From: an uncultured Lachnospiraceae bacterium
GTDB taxonomy: Bacteria > Bacillota > Clostridia > Lachnospirales > Lachnospiraceae
Length of the DNA stretch: 64,000 nucleotides
Assembly: GCA_900549995.1 (NCBI GenBank)
Contig: URQQ01000018.1
Coordinates: forward strand, 3,009-67,008
Direction of reading: 5' to 3'
The notes under the pieces were generated by a model, which saw only the letters and a program-made list of their open reading frames with translations, did no database searches and was not told the DNA's origin. The position numbers and the translations under genes were made by a program. Below, one piece after another: positions 25,922 to 35,898 of this stretch (its first letter is position 1; each line of letters begins with the position of its first letter).

Positions 25922-26530
25922 ATGAGACAAGAAGGGAACAAGCCACTTGGCAAACAGCAGCAAAAATCACAGGAGACAAAAGAACGGATTTTCCGTGCAG
26001 CCAAACGCATCCTGCAGAGAGATGGATACGAAGAACTTTCCATCAAAAATATATGCGAAGAAGCCGGTGTATCGAACGGCAGCTTTTATCATCATTTCAA
26101 GACAAAGGACGATCTTCTGTCCTATTATATTGAAGATCAGCCGAACATCAATCCCGATCTGCTTGACCTTCCTGACAATGCGTCCGAGGCCAAAATCGCG
26201 ATTGTGCATGTCTATCTGAATTACGTAGAATACTGCCGGGAATTAGGGGTTGAATTTATGTCAAGCTATTACACTCCCAAGAATCAGGCATTAAATCCTG
26301 CCATCCGCACAGAACGCCCCTACCCGATTGTCACAGTCCAGAATTATCTTCAGAGGGCAATTGATGCAGGCCGGGTAACACTCGCCCACCCCATCGAAGA
26401 AGTCACAACCGATATCCGCATGATCGTCATCGGCAATGTATTTGAATGGTGTCTCCATGAGGGAAATGCAGATTTCGAAAAAAACATCAGACGTTCTCTG
26501 GAATGCTACCTCAACGGCGTCATCTGCTGA
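25922..26530 (+). CDS. TetR/AcrR-family transcriptional regulator
   Basis: A 202-aa regulator. The N-terminal helix-turn-helix covers residues 18-65 (ERIFRAAKRILQRDGYEELSIKNICEEAGVSNGSFYHHFKTKDDLL). The C-terminal ligand domain is not recognisable. A GAGGCGGA site precedes the ATG. It stands alone between convergent or divergent neighbours, so the target is unknown; the Tex and desulfoferrodoxin genes are its neighbours. Confidence 0.9.
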   Translation: MRQEGNKPLGKQQQKSQETKERIFRAAKRILQRDGYEELSIKNICEEAGVSNGSFYHHFKTKDDLLSYYIEDQPNINPDLLDLPDNASEAKIAIVHVYLNYVEYCRELGVEFMSSYYTPKNQALNPAIRTERPYPIVTVQNYLQRAIDAGRVTLAHPIEEVTTDIRMIVIGNVFEWCLHEGNADFEKNIRRSLECYLNGVIC

Positions 26531-26565
26531 GCCATATATCGAACATCCGTACTTATACACCAACC

Positions 26566-26591
26566 GGGGCCGGCCAAAAAAGGCCAGCCCC
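26566..26591. terminator. Bidirectional terminator between TetR and desulfoferrodoxin
   Basis: GGGGCCGGCC pairs with GGCCAGCCCC (one mismatch) around an A6 loop. Confidence 0.7.
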
Positions 26592-26602
26592 ATATTTCAT
26601 AC

Positions 26603-26983
26603 TTATGCTTTCCAAAGCCCGTGCTGATTACAGTATGCATAGACTTCTTCCACTTTCTCATCCTCTGAGAGCATGAATTTTGCTTCCGGTGCCTTATCTG
26701 TCTTCAACTGTTTCTTATACACTCCATGGTTTGTCTTCAGATAAATCCAGCCGATAAAATGTCCCTCTTCCATCGGATGCATTGTGCTTCCTACTTTTAC
26801 AGTAGCCACATGATCTTTTACTTCTACAACCGGAACATGCTTTTCCTGTGCGGCGTCTGTCGTATTCGCCTTCAGTTCCTTCATCGGTCCTCCGCAGCAC
26901 ATCACCGGTACCCCGGCGTCCTCTACTTTTTCGATGATATTCTTACATTTCTCACAGATATAGAATTTCGCTTCCTGATACAT
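26603..26983 (-). CDS. dfx: Desulfoferrodoxin (superoxide reductase)
   Basis: A 126-aa two-domain iron protein that reduces superoxide to hydrogen peroxide. The N-terminal desulforedoxin-type centre is CEKC (residues 10-13) with the CC pair in MCCGG (residues 29-30). The catalytic centre ligands are present: His in KHVPVVE, His in MHPMEEGHFIGW and the Cys/His pair in AYCNQHGLW at the C terminus. It is therefore the complete, two-centre form. AAAGGAGGTAT lies before the ATG. Single gene. Confidence 0.95.
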   Translation of the reverse strand: MYQEAKFYICEKCKNIIEKVEDAGVPVMCCGGPMKELKANTTDAAQEKHVPVVEVKDHVATVKVGSTMHPMEEGHFIGWIYLKTNHGVYKKQLKTDKAPEAKFMLSEDEKVEEVYAYCNQHGLWKA

Positions 26984-27096
26984 TCCAGATACCTCCTTTT
27001 ACAACACACTCTGTTAACTCACAGTTTATTTTCTGTGTCCGTATAGTATCTGTAATTCGCACCAAAACATACACACTTCACACATAGCAACTGTCT

Positions 27097-28443
27097 TTAA
27101 ATTCTCTGCATTGCATAGGTGTATTTTTTCAGTAATTCCTGGTATTCTTTATAATAATTTCCATTTTTAAACAAAAACGATTCCGGCATCTTTCTCACTT
27201 TTTCCCAGCCCCAGCGCTTTAACTGAGGTTTCAATATCTGTTCTTTCTGAAGTGTAAAAAGCAGTGCTCTCTGACGGAACTGAAGCTGGTATTTCAATTC
27301 CTCTGACACTTCGCCCGGGAACATATCGCTCATTTCCTCAACAATCTTTCTGCCCATATCCATTTCCAGATAGTGTGTCCAATATTCATGGATTTCATCT
27401 GCAAATTCCATCCACAGCGAATGAGCGTCCGGATAGGCGATCCCCATAAAACCGGCATCTTTATAGCACCACAAAGTCCAGGAGACTTTATATTTCGCGA
27501 AAAGATCCAGTGTATCCTCTACCATTTCCATCACATGCCAGAGATTGTTACCGGCTATGTCATATCCAGCCTCACCGCATAATAACGGCCGTCCAAAGCT
27601 CCTCATACCAGCAATCATTTTTTCAAACCGGTCTTCGAAAATTTCGCGCCTTTTCTCCCTCGGATAATTAATATCACAAAGCTCAGACTCCCACACTGTT
27701 GGATAGAAATGAAATGACACCGCAGTCTGTTCATCTTTCAGCTCTTCAATTGCCGAGAAATCCATCGCAAAGTGATCCCCTTCCAAAAACAAAATATGGT
27801 TCTGATCCACCTCCCTGACTGCCGCCGTCACTTTTTCATAAAATCTCTGAATTCTTCCTTCCTCTGCAGGCATCAGATATGGTTCATTGAGCAGATCATA
27901 ACCTAAAATATATGGTTCCCCTGCATACCGGGCTGCAATAGCCTTCCATAGTTTCACTGCCTGTTCCTGAAACACTCCATAATGCCAGAACTGTGGCGTA
28001 CCTGTCTGGTTATCTGAATGCCAGTCCGGATTTTGGCCTCCCGGTACTGAATGAAGATCCGGAAGCAGGTATATTTCATATTTTGTACAAAGCTTTAAAA
28101 GCCTGTCAAAATATTCAAATCCTTTCTCCCTGAGTTTCTCCGGTTCTTTATCATCGATAAATAAACCATAATGGAACGGAACACGGATCAGATTAATCCC
28201 TGTATCCCTCAGAAACTGAAAATCCTCCTCACCTAAAAAATCATATACAAATTCATCAAAAAATTGTTCACTATTCTTTTTTCCGAAAACCTCACAAAAC
28301 GACTCTCTGATCTGTTTCTCAGGTGTTGGGATTCCAAGCATAAAGTGCTCCAGATTCAGCCAGGAGCCGACACCAAGCCCGGTAAAATACATTTCCTTTT
28401 CCCCACAGTAAAAACGGTCACCTTTAACTTTTACAAACTGCAT
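27097..28443 (-). CDS. Glycoside hydrolase family 5 enzyme, intracellular
   Basis: A 448-aa TIM-barrel enzyme without signal peptide. The acid/base Glu is in YDLLNEPYL (about residue 168) and the nucleophile in LLCGEAGYD (about 290). Upstream features INLIRVPFHY and LLPDLHSVPGGQN match GH5. The C-terminal 80 residues are an extra helical part. It overlaps the GH31 gene by 13 bases and ends the operon that starts at 38144. Being cytoplasmic, it should act on imported oligosaccharides, for example splitting glucan backbones. Confidence 0.85.
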   Translation of the reverse strand: MQFVKVKGDRFYCGEKEMYFTGLGVGSWLNLEHFMLGIPTPEKQIRESFCEVFGKKNSEQFFDEFVYDFLGEEDFQFLRDTGINLIRVPFHYGLFIDDKEPEKLREKGFEYFDRLLKLCTKYEIYLLPDLHSVPGGQNPDWHSDNQTGTPQFWHYGVFQEQAVKLWKAIAARYAGEPYILGYDLLNEPYLMPAEEGRIQRFYEKVTAAVREVDQNHILFLEGDHFAMDFSAIEELKDEQTAVSFHFYPTVWESELCDINYPREKRREIFEDRFEKMIAGMRSFGRPLLCGEAGYDIAGNNLWHVMEMVEDTLDLFAKYKVSWTLWCYKDAGFMGIAYPDAHSLWMEFADEIHEYWTHYLEMDMGRKIVEEMSDMFPGEVSEELKYQLQFRQRALLFTLQKEQILKPQLKRWGWEKVRKMPESFLFKNGNYYKEYQELLKKYTYAMQRI

Positions 28444-30785
28444 GCTTCTTCCTCCAAATATATCTTTGTAACTTTATCACTAATGTTCAGAATATTGTCC
28501 ATTCCATCGATCGTAAGAACTCCTCCGGAAACTTGGGAAAGTTTCTGATTTACAAAGCGCAGCGTCACTTCTTGCTCTTTGGAAAGTTCTATCTTGATTT
28601 CTCTTCCGGTTCTTGTCAAGGAAACCGTAAGTACCGGTATTCCATCCTGACTGTAAACTGTCTGTTTCGTTTCTGTATCCTCCTGGATCAGATAAATTAG
28701 AAGTTCCAGATTTTCAAGGTAATCATAGTCTGGTTTTTCCTCGCAGCTGCCGAACGGAAGAATTGTGTTTTCTCTTACATATAACGGAATGGACTTATAA
28801 TCCTGATATTCTTCGTACCAGGTTCTTCCCTCTTTCACTTCTCCTGTCAGCAGATTGGTCCACCTTCCCTCCGGCAGATAATACTCTGCTCTGCTCTGTT
28901 CATTGAACACAGGTGCCACCAGAAGGCTGTCTCCCAGCATATACTGCTTGTCCAGATAGCTGCAGTTTCTATCCTGTGTGTACTCTAGAACCATCGCCCG
29001 CATCATAGGTACTCCGGTCCTGGACGTAGTTACAGCCTGTGTAAACAAATATGGCATCAGCCTGTTTTTCAGCCTCGTGAATTTCCTTACAACTTCTACA
29101 GCCTCATCATCGTAGACCCACGGTACTCTGTAAGAAGTACTTCCATGCAGCCGGCTGTGTGAAGAGAGAAGACCAAATGCTGCCCACCGTTTGTAGACAT
29201 CTGCGGTTGAAGTATCTTCAAATCCTCCAATATCATGACTCCAATAACCGAAGCCTGACATCGTCAGCGAAAGTCCCCCTCTTAAACTTTGTTCCATTGC
29301 CTCATAATCCGACCAGCAGTCCCCGCCCCAGTGGACAGGGAATTTCTGTCCGCCTGCTGTCGCAGATCTGGCAAAAAGTACCGCGTTACCTTTACCACGT
29401 TTTTTCTCCAACAGTTCAAATACAGTCTGATTGTATAGATATGTATAATAATTATGCATTTTCACCGGGTCTGAATGATCAAAATACTCTACATCCACCG
29501 GAATCCGTTCCCCAAAGTCCGTCTTGAAACAGTCCACACCCATATCCAGCAATATTTCAAGTTTTTCACTGAACCATTTTCTTGCATCCGGATTCGTAAA
29601 ATCCACGACTGCCATTCCCGGCTGCCACATATCCCATTGCCATACGTCGCCGTTTTTTCTCTTCAGGAGATATCCCCGTTCCATTCCTTCGTCAAACAGC
29701 CTCGACTCCTGCGCAATGTATGGGTTAATCCAAACGCACACATTCAGACCTTTTTCTTTGATTCGTGCGAGCATTCCTTCCGGATCAGGAAATACCCTCT
29801 CATCCCAGAGAAAATCAGACCAGTGGAACTCTTTCATCCAGAAGCAGTCAAAGTGAAATACACGAAGCGGAATTCCTCTCTCCTGCATACCTTCAATGAA
29901 ACTCATCACAGTCTTCTCATCATAATCTGTCGTGAAAGAAGTAGAAAGCCAAAGACCAAACGTCCAGGCCGGCGGAAGTGACGGCTTTCCTGTCAGATCT
30001 GTATATCTCACCAGCGCTTCTTTCATCGAAGGCCCATTAATAAAGAAATAATCCAGTTCTTCTCCCCCAACAGAGAACTCCATTCTGGCAACATGCTCTG
30101 TGGCTGCTTCAAAGGATACTTTTTCCGTGTGATTGACAAATACTCCATATCCCCTGTTGGATAAATAAAACGGAATATTTTTATAAGACTGCTGCGTAGA
30201 TGTCCCTCCATCTTCATTCCACATGTCAAGCGACTGTCCATTTTTCACAAGAGCCGTAAAATGTTCTCCAAGCCCATATACAAGTTCCCCTACTGAAAGT
30301 GACAGCTGCTGCCTCATATATGCCGGCTGCCCAGCTTCCGCATAGGCATCCCCCTGCCATTCTCCCCGTATGTATGCAAGATCTTTTGGCCCTGTCTTTG
30401 CAATGATTTCACCGGATCTTTCAAACGTCATACTGCAGGTTTCTTTGCACACAGTCACACATAAGCTTCCGCTTGTAACCTCGACCTTCGAGCTGTCTTC
30501 TTCTGCTTCCATACAGCCTGTTTCCGAAAGATTCAGTTCAAACTTCGGCCCTCTCTGTTTCACTCCCTTGTGGTGGCATACCGAAACTCTGATGACTTCC
30601 GGCATTGGTGCTGTCAATTTGATTGTCAGATTCACACCCTGGAGTGTATCTCCCCGCGAGACAATTTTTTTCGTTGGAGCGGTAATTGTCACACACTCTT
30701 TTTCCATCTTCGTAAAATATACTTCTGCCGGCGAAAAACACTGATACCCTTTTTTCATCAGCCAGAATCCATTTGAAAACTGCAT
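28431..30785 (-). CDS. Glycoside hydrolase family 31, YicI-like alpha-xylosidase
   Basis: A 784-aa enzyme. The nucleophile Asp is in CFKTDFGERIP and the acid/base Asp in HWGGDCWSDYEAM; both sequences match E. coli YicI alpha-xylosidase rather than ordinary alpha-glucosidases, as do SLPPAWTFGLWLS and ARSATAGGQKFP. No signal peptide. It would release xylose from the non-reducing end of xyloglucan oligosaccharides or isoprimeverose. Fits with the GH42, GH3 and GH5 genes around it. Confidence 0.88.
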   Translation of the reverse strand: MQFSNGFWLMKKGYQCFSPAEVYFTKMEKECVTITAPTKKIVSRGDTLQGVNLTIKLTAPMPEVIRVSVCHHKGVKQRGPKFELNLSETGCMEAEEDSSKVEVTSGSLCVTVCKETCSMTFERSGEIIAKTGPKDLAYIRGEWQGDAYAEAGQPAYMRQQLSLSVGELVYGLGEHFTALVKNGQSLDMWNEDGGTSTQQSYKNIPFYLSNRGYGVFVNHTEKVSFEAATEHVARMEFSVGGEELDYFFINGPSMKEALVRYTDLTGKPSLPPAWTFGLWLSTSFTTDYDEKTVMSFIEGMQERGIPLRVFHFDCFWMKEFHWSDFLWDERVFPDPEGMLARIKEKGLNVCVWINPYIAQESRLFDEGMERGYLLKRKNGDVWQWDMWQPGMAVVDFTNPDARKWFSEKLEILLDMGVDCFKTDFGERIPVDVEYFDHSDPVKMHNYYTYLYNQTVFELLEKKRGKGNAVLFARSATAGGQKFPVHWGGDCWSDYEAMEQSLRGGLSLTMSGFGYWSHDIGGFEDTSTADVYKRWAAFGLLSSHSRLHGSTSYRVPWVYDDEAVEVVRKFTRLKNRLMPYLFTQAVTTSRTGVPMMRAMVLEYTQDRNCSYLDKQYMLGDSLLVAPVFNEQSRAEYYLPEGRWTNLLTGEVKEGRTWYEEYQDYKSIPLYVRENTILPFGSCEEKPDYDYLENLELLIYLIQEDTETKQTVYSQDGIPVLTVSLTRTGREIKIELSKEQEVTLRFVNQKLSQVSGGVLTIDGMDNILNISDKVTKIYLEEEACSL

Positions 30786-30798
30786 GATTCTTCCCCCT

Positions 30799-33006
30799 TT
30801 ATTCTTTGGTCAATACTGCTTTGTTCTTCGTATCACTGCTGTTCCCTATATAAATCTCAAACTCACCTGGTTCACACCGCCTTATTCCATCTCCATCCGA
30901 GAAAGACAGCATTTCTTGCGTAAGTTCAAACACAACCTCTCTATTTTCTCCCGGCTCCAGAAAGATCTTCTGGAACCCTTTTAACTGCTTTACCGGTCTT
31001 GCTATACTGGCTTTAATATCCCTGACATAAAGCTGAACTACTTCTTCCCCATATATACTTCCAATATTTTCCACCGTCACAGATACCCGGATTGTCTGCT
31101 TTTCCTTCATCACTTCCTGATCCAGAACTACTGGTGAAATTAAAAACTGGGTATAACTTAACCCATAGCCAAACGGATACAGCGGATCATTTGGCATATC
31201 CAGGTACTTGGACAGATATCGTTCTTTACTTTCTTTTGTATATGGCCTGCCCGTCTGATAATGGTCGTAGTGAACCGGAACCTGTCCAACAGCATATGGA
31301 AAACTCATCGGAAGCTTTCCGGACGGATTGTATTTTCCTGTCAGCACATCCAGAATTGCATGGCCTCCCTCTGTGCCCGGCATCCATACTTCCAGAACCG
31401 CTTTCGCCCTCTTGATAATATGTTTTAGATCCAGCGGCCTTCCATTAAATATTACTGCCACAATGTTGGGATTTACGCTGTACACAAGATCCAGCAGTTC
31501 CTTCTGAATCTCTGGAATTTCTATCTCGCCCCGGCTTGCTGCTTCGCCTGACTGAAGATAGTGTTCACCGACCGTCATAACAACAACCTCCGCCCATTTT
31601 GCCGCTTCCACTGCTTCTTGTTTCATCTCCTGAAGTTTAACTTCACTAAGCTTTGGATTACAGAATCCGTCAAAACCTACAAGCTTTGTCTCATTTGGCA
31701 GTATCTGTGATCCCTGGCAATATACTGCCTGCCCTTTCTCCATTACCTGCAATGCAGCTTCTTTTATGGTCACTACATCTTTCGTATCCCCGGCAAATGA
31801 CCAGCTGCCCATTATTTCCCGACAGTCTGTATAGGGTCCAATGAATGCTGTTTTTATCCCTTTCTGCAGCGGAAGAATCTGATTCTCATTTTTCAAAAGT
31901 ACGAAAGATCTGGATGCCACCGTTCTTGCAAGCGTTCTGTGTTCTTTGCTTAAAAATTCCTTCCTCTCCCTTTCCTCATCTGCCCCTCTGTATGGATTCT
32001 CAAAAAGTCCCAGCTTATTTTTCAGTTCCAAAACTCTAAGAGTACTTTCATTAATGAATGACTCCTCTATCCTTCCATCTTCAACCAGCTCCTTCAGATA
32101 TACCGGATATGCACCGGACATCATGTCGATATCCACCCCCGACTGAAGTGCACGCAACGCAGCGTCTTTAGAATCTTCGGACACCCCGTGCATTACAGTC
32201 TCACTGATTGCAGAATAGTCCGAAATCAGCACTCCTTCAAATCCCATCTCTTTTCGCAGAATCTGCCTCATCAGCTGCTTATGTATCGTAGCCGGAATTC
32301 CATTAACGGTATTAAAGGCTGTCATCGCCATCACGCTTCCTGCCCTCACAGCACTTTCATAAGCCGGAAGATAAAACTCCCGGAAAGTATGTTCTGAAAT
32401 CTCTGCTGTATTATATTCTCTGCCCCCTTCTGCTGCCCCGTATCCTGCGATATGCTTGATGCATGCACCCATAGTATCCGGATCTTTTAGATTTCCCTGA
32501 TATCCTTTCGTCATCGCTTCTGCATAAAGACAATTCAGATAGACATCCTCCCCGGTAGATTCCATCACACGTCCCCATCTGGCGTCTCTTACAAGATCCG
32601 CCATTGGGGAAAATGTCACATGAATCCCCGCCGCAGAACCTTCCTCTGCAGCCATCCTTGCACATCGTCCGGATAACTCAGGTTCAAACATCGCTCCTTG
32701 TGCCAGAGGAATCGGATAGATCGTCTTATACCCATTCACAATATCCAGCATAAATAAAAGCGGAATATGATGTGGATGCTGTTTCATAAACTTCTTCTGT
32801 ATACGTTTCAGATTCCCGGCTCCCATCACACCAAGTACAGAGCCGGCCAGGCTGCTGTATTCTTTTGTGATCGGAATCTTTTGGTCAGGCCCCGTCACCA
32901 CAGCGGAATCTTCTGAAAAAAAGTCCCCGGTAATCTGAAGCATCTGTCCGATTTTTTCTTCCAGACTCATATCATTTAATAAGCTTGCCAATTCCATCTG
33001 CTTCAT
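30799..33006 (-). CDS. Glycoside hydrolase family 3 beta-glucosidase
   Basis: A 735-aa enzyme with the GH3 N-terminal barrel (FSPMADLVRDARWGRVMES, CIKHIAGYGAAEGGREYN), the nucleophile Asp in GVLISDYSAISE (about residue 280), the second alpha/beta domain and a fibronectin-III-like C-terminal domain (VTVENIGSIYGEEVVQLYV). Similar in layout to BglX but without a signal peptide, so cytoplasmic. It removes terminal beta-glucose. It is 3 bases from the GH42 gene and 13 from the GH31 gene. Confidence 0.9.
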   Translation of the reverse strand: MKQMELASLLNDMSLEEKIGQMLQITGDFFSEDSAVVTGPDQKIPITKEYSSLAGSVLGVMGAGNLKRIQKKFMKQHPHHIPLLFMLDIVNGYKTIYPIPLAQGAMFEPELSGRCARMAAEEGSAAGIHVTFSPMADLVRDARWGRVMESTGEDVYLNCLYAEAMTKGYQGNLKDPDTMGACIKHIAGYGAAEGGREYNTAEISEHTFREFYLPAYESAVRAGSVMAMTAFNTVNGIPATIHKQLMRQILRKEMGFEGVLISDYSAISETVMHGVSEDSKDAALRALQSGVDIDMMSGAYPVYLKELVEDGRIEESFINESTLRVLELKNKLGLFENPYRGADEERERKEFLSKEHRTLARTVASRSFVLLKNENQILPLQKGIKTAFIGPYTDCREIMGSWSFAGDTKDVVTIKEAALQVMEKGQAVYCQGSQILPNETKLVGFDGFCNPKLSEVKLQEMKQEAVEAAKWAEVVVMTVGEHYLQSGEAASRGEIEIPEIQKELLDLVYSVNPNIVAVIFNGRPLDLKHIIKRAKAVLEVWMPGTEGGHAILDVLTGKYNPSGKLPMSFPYAVGQVPVHYDHYQTGRPYTKESKERYLSKYLDMPNDPLYPFGYGLSYTQFLISPVVLDQEVMKEKQTIRVSVTVENIGSIYGEEVVQLYVRDIKASIARPVKQLKGFQKIFLEPGENREVVFELTQEMLSFSDGDGIRRCEPGEFEIYIGNSSDTKNKAVLTKE

Positions 33007-33009
33007 ATA

Positions 33010-35031
33010 TTATCCTCGCTTTTCTTCCAAAATGAATACGTCATAAGGTTTCAGTGTAATACACTGTCCCCTGTGGATTTCTGATTGTCCCAAAAGTTCT
33101 GTGCCGGAAAAGGGAACTTCAAATTCCTTTGTTTCCGCTGCATGGTTCAGAAGAAAATAATAGTGTTTCCCCTCTTTGCTCCGCTTCGTAATTTCAATTC
33201 CCTCCCCGCCTTTCAGTACAGGTTCTATTCCGCATTCTTTGCAGATTCCTTCTAAGAACTTTCGGTAGAACCTCCGTTCTGACCTTGTTCCTACATAATA
33301 CACTTTTCCATTTCCATAATAATTCTCTGTAATTACAGGGGTTCCTTTATAGAAATCTTTCTCATAAGACGCAAGAGCTTGGGCTCCTTCCAGATGAAGG
33401 ATATCACAGAGCAGCGTGGCTTTATAATCTTCCCCTCCAAACTGAAATTCATTGGCATCCTCTTCTGCCAGTGCATCAATCTCTTCTGCCCAGATACCAG
33501 CCATTTCCCGCAGTTTCCCCGGATAGCCTCCCACCGTAATATAATCATTTTCATTCACATATCCGCTCATATAAGTGAAGACAATTCTTCCGCCACTCTT
33601 TACGTATTTTTTCATCCGTTCGTCCACATCCCCTTTCACCATATAGAAAAGAGGTGCAATGACGCATTTATACTTTGTAAAATCATCTTCCATCCCGATA
33701 ATATCTACTGCAATATTATTATAATGCAGAGCTTCATAATACTGAAAAAACTCTTCTGTATACCGAAGCCTCGTACTTGGTCCGGCAGAACATTCGACCG
33801 CCCACCATGTATCCCAGTCAAAAATCATGGCCGTATCTGCATGAACTCTGCCTCCTGTCATTGTGTCTCCTAACATATGCAGTTCATTTCCCAGGGCCGC
33901 GCATTCACGGTAAACCCTTGTCCGGTTCGTTCCCACATGGTCAATTACCGCTCCATGGAACTTCTCACATCCGGCCGGTGATCTTCTCATCTGAAAGAAC
34001 ATGACAGTGTCTGCACCATGCGCAACTGCCTGAAAACTTAACAGCCTCATCACGCCCGGGCGTTTCAGCCCGTTATCCGCAAGCCAATTCGTAACACTTG
34101 GAGTCTGTTCCATCAGAAGGAACGGATCTCCTCCTTTGCTTCCCCTCATCAGTTCATGATTCATTGCGGTCAGTGCTGGATCTGCCTTATACTGCGGATA
34201 GTTATCCCAGGATATGATATCCATGGCGTCTGCCCATTTCTTATAATCCAGCTGCTTATACGCACCCATCAGGTTCGTCGTTACCACCGCATCCGGAAGA
34301 TACTTTTTAATTTCCGCTGCTTCCTCTTTAAAATTCTTAAGCATACTGTCAGAGTTAAACCGCATATAATCAAGCGTCATTCCCTGATGCATACTCCTTT
34401 CTTCCTCAAAATGTTCACTTAACAGATTCGGCAGTACGATGTCATCCCAGTCATAATATGTATGTCCCCAAAAATGAGTATTCCACTCCCGGTTCAGTTT
34501 CTCAATTGTCCGATATTTCTTTTTCAGCCACACCCGGAAAGCTTTTTCACAGTTCTCACAATAGCAGGCACCGCCGTACTCATTATTCACATGCCACAGA
34601 AGGATATTCTCCCGATTCTGATATCTTCTGGCAAGTTCTCCGGCAAGCCGTACGGAATATTTTTGAAATGTGGGGCTGTTTGGGCAGGAATTGTGCCTGC
34701 CTCCGAACTTTCTCTTCATTCCATTAAACTCTGTCCTTAGAATATCCGGATATTTTCTCGCCATCCACGCTGGATGCGCACCTGTAGATGTAGCCAGACA
34801 GATGTACATCCCTTCTCCAGACACGCGTTCTATTGTCTCATCAAGCATTGTGAAATCATAGGTTTCCTCATCTGGCTGGAGCATTGCCCAATTGAATACA
34901 TTTAAAGTAACGATATCGATTCCGGCTTCTTTGAGAAGCTTCATATCCTGTTCCCAGATATCCCTGTCCCACTGTTCGGGATTGTAGTCTCCGCCATAGA
35001 GAATTTTATTTATTTTGTCCTGAAATGCCAT
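33010..35031 (-). CDS. Glycoside hydrolase family 42 beta-galactosidase
   Basis: A 673-aa enzyme. The acid/base Glu is in WHVNNEYGGACYC (about residue 145) and the nucleophile in LLMEQTPSVTNW (about 305). CYCENCEKAF supplies the zinc-site Cys seen in many GH42 proteins. The start is at MAFQDKINKILYGGDYNPEQW (35031), with AAAGGAT upstream; the open frame runs 73 codons further, but that part overlaps the permease gene in another frame and is not protein-like. It removes terminal beta-galactose, for example from galactosylated xyloglucan side chains. Confidence 0.92.
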   Translation of the reverse strand: MAFQDKINKILYGGDYNPEQWDRDIWEQDMKLLKEAGIDIVTLNVFNWAMLQPDEETYDFTMLDETIERVSGEGMYICLATSTGAHPAWMARKYPDILRTEFNGMKRKFGGRHNSCPNSPTFQKYSVRLAGELARRYQNRENILLWHVNNEYGGACYCENCEKAFRVWLKKKYRTIEKLNREWNTHFWGHTYYDWDDIVLPNLLSEHFEEERSMHQGMTLDYMRFNSDSMLKNFKEEAAEIKKYLPDAVVTTNLMGAYKQLDYKKWADAMDIISWDNYPQYKADPALTAMNHELMRGSKGGDPFLLMEQTPSVTNWLADNGLKRPGVMRLLSFQAVAHGADTVMFFQMRRSPAGCEKFHGAVIDHVGTNRTRVYRECAALGNELHMLGDTMTGGRVHADTAMIFDWDTWWAVECSAGPSTRLRYTEEFFQYYEALHYNNIAVDIIGMEDDFTKYKCVIAPLFYMVKGDVDERMKKYVKSGGRIVFTYMSGYVNENDYITVGGYPGKLREMAGIWAEEIDALAEEDANEFQFGGEDYKATLLCDILHLEGAQALASYEKDFYKGTPVITENYYGNGKVYYVGTRSERRFYRKFLEGICKECGIEPVLKGGEGIEITKRSKEGKHYYFLLNHAAETKEFEVPFSGTELLGQSEIHRGQCITLKPYDVFILEEKRG

Positions 35032-35036
35032 ATTTC

Positions 35037-35876
35037 TTATCCTTTCAACCCTGAGAAGGCAATCCCTTCCACAAGATATTTCTGACCCACACAGAAAATG
35101 ATCAGCATGGGGATCAATGCACACACTGTCCCTGCCATAATCAGGCCATACTCTGATCCATACTGGGACCTGAATGCAGCAAGCCCAATCTGAATTGTTT
35201 TCAGCTGATCCGAGGTCAGATAAATCATCGGTGCCATGTAATCGTTCCACATAAAGTTAAACGTAAATACTACAAGCGTTGCAATTCCCGGCTTGCACAT
35301 CGGAAGCACGATTCTGGAATAGATTTTAAAGTTTCCACACCCATCCATTCTTGCAGCTTCTGAAAGTTCTTCTGGTATCCCAAGCATAAACTGTCTCAAT
35401 AAAAATACCCCAAATGCACTGAAGAGATTAATCAGAATTAATGACCAGTGAGAATCATTCAGTCCAAGATACTTGATAATAATGAACTGTGGAATCATTA
35501 TTGCATGCCATGGCACCATCAACGTTGCCAGATAGCAGAGGAAGATCTTATCTCTTCCAGGGTACTTCAGTTTGCTGAAAGAATATGCTGCAAGAGAACA
35601 TGTCAGAACCTGTCCCAATGTTACAATGACTGACAGTTTCACTGTGTTCAGATAATATGTCATAAAAGGAATTTTTGACCACACTTCCTTATAATTGGAT
35701 ACGCGGAAGATCTCAGGAATCCATCGGATGGGATATGTAAATATTTCATTGTTATTTTTAAATGAGGATGATAACGTCCATAGAAATGGAATAACCATAC
35801 AGACACCTACAAGCAGCATGACCGCAAAAAGTATTCCATGCCGGACCGCCTTTTTTACATTCATTGAGTTTTTCAT
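35037..35876 (-). CDS. Sugar ABC transporter permease (MalG type)
   Basis: A 279-aa permease with six membrane helices and the EAA loop EELSEAARMDGCGNFKIYSRIVLPMCKPG (about residues 185-213), where it contacts the ATPase. The start at 35876 carries AAGGAGAG. It lies 22 bases after the MalF-type gene. No ATPase is encoded here, which is normal for these importers because a shared MsmX-like ATPase serves them. Confidence 0.92.
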   Translation of the reverse strand: MKNSMNVKKAVRHGILFAVMLLVGVCMVIPFLWTLSSSFKNNNEIFTYPIRWIPEIFRVSNYKEVWSKIPFMTYYLNTVKLSVIVTLGQVLTCSLAAYSFSKLKYPGRDKIFLCYLATLMVPWHAIMIPQFIIIKYLGLNDSHWSLILINLFSAFGVFLLRQFMLGIPEELSEAARMDGCGNFKIYSRIVLPMCKPGIATLVVFTFNFMWNDYMAPMIYLTSDQLKTIQIGLAAFRSQYGSEYGLIMAGTVCALIPMLIIFCVGQKYLVEGIAFSGLKG

Positions 35877-35898
35877 TCTTTTCTCTCCTTCTGGCATT

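Noticed and set aside
35032..35250. N-terminal extension of the GH42 protein by 73 codons
   Set aside because: It overlaps the permease gene in another frame, has many Cys and Trp unlike GH42, and the good start with ribosome site is at 35031.
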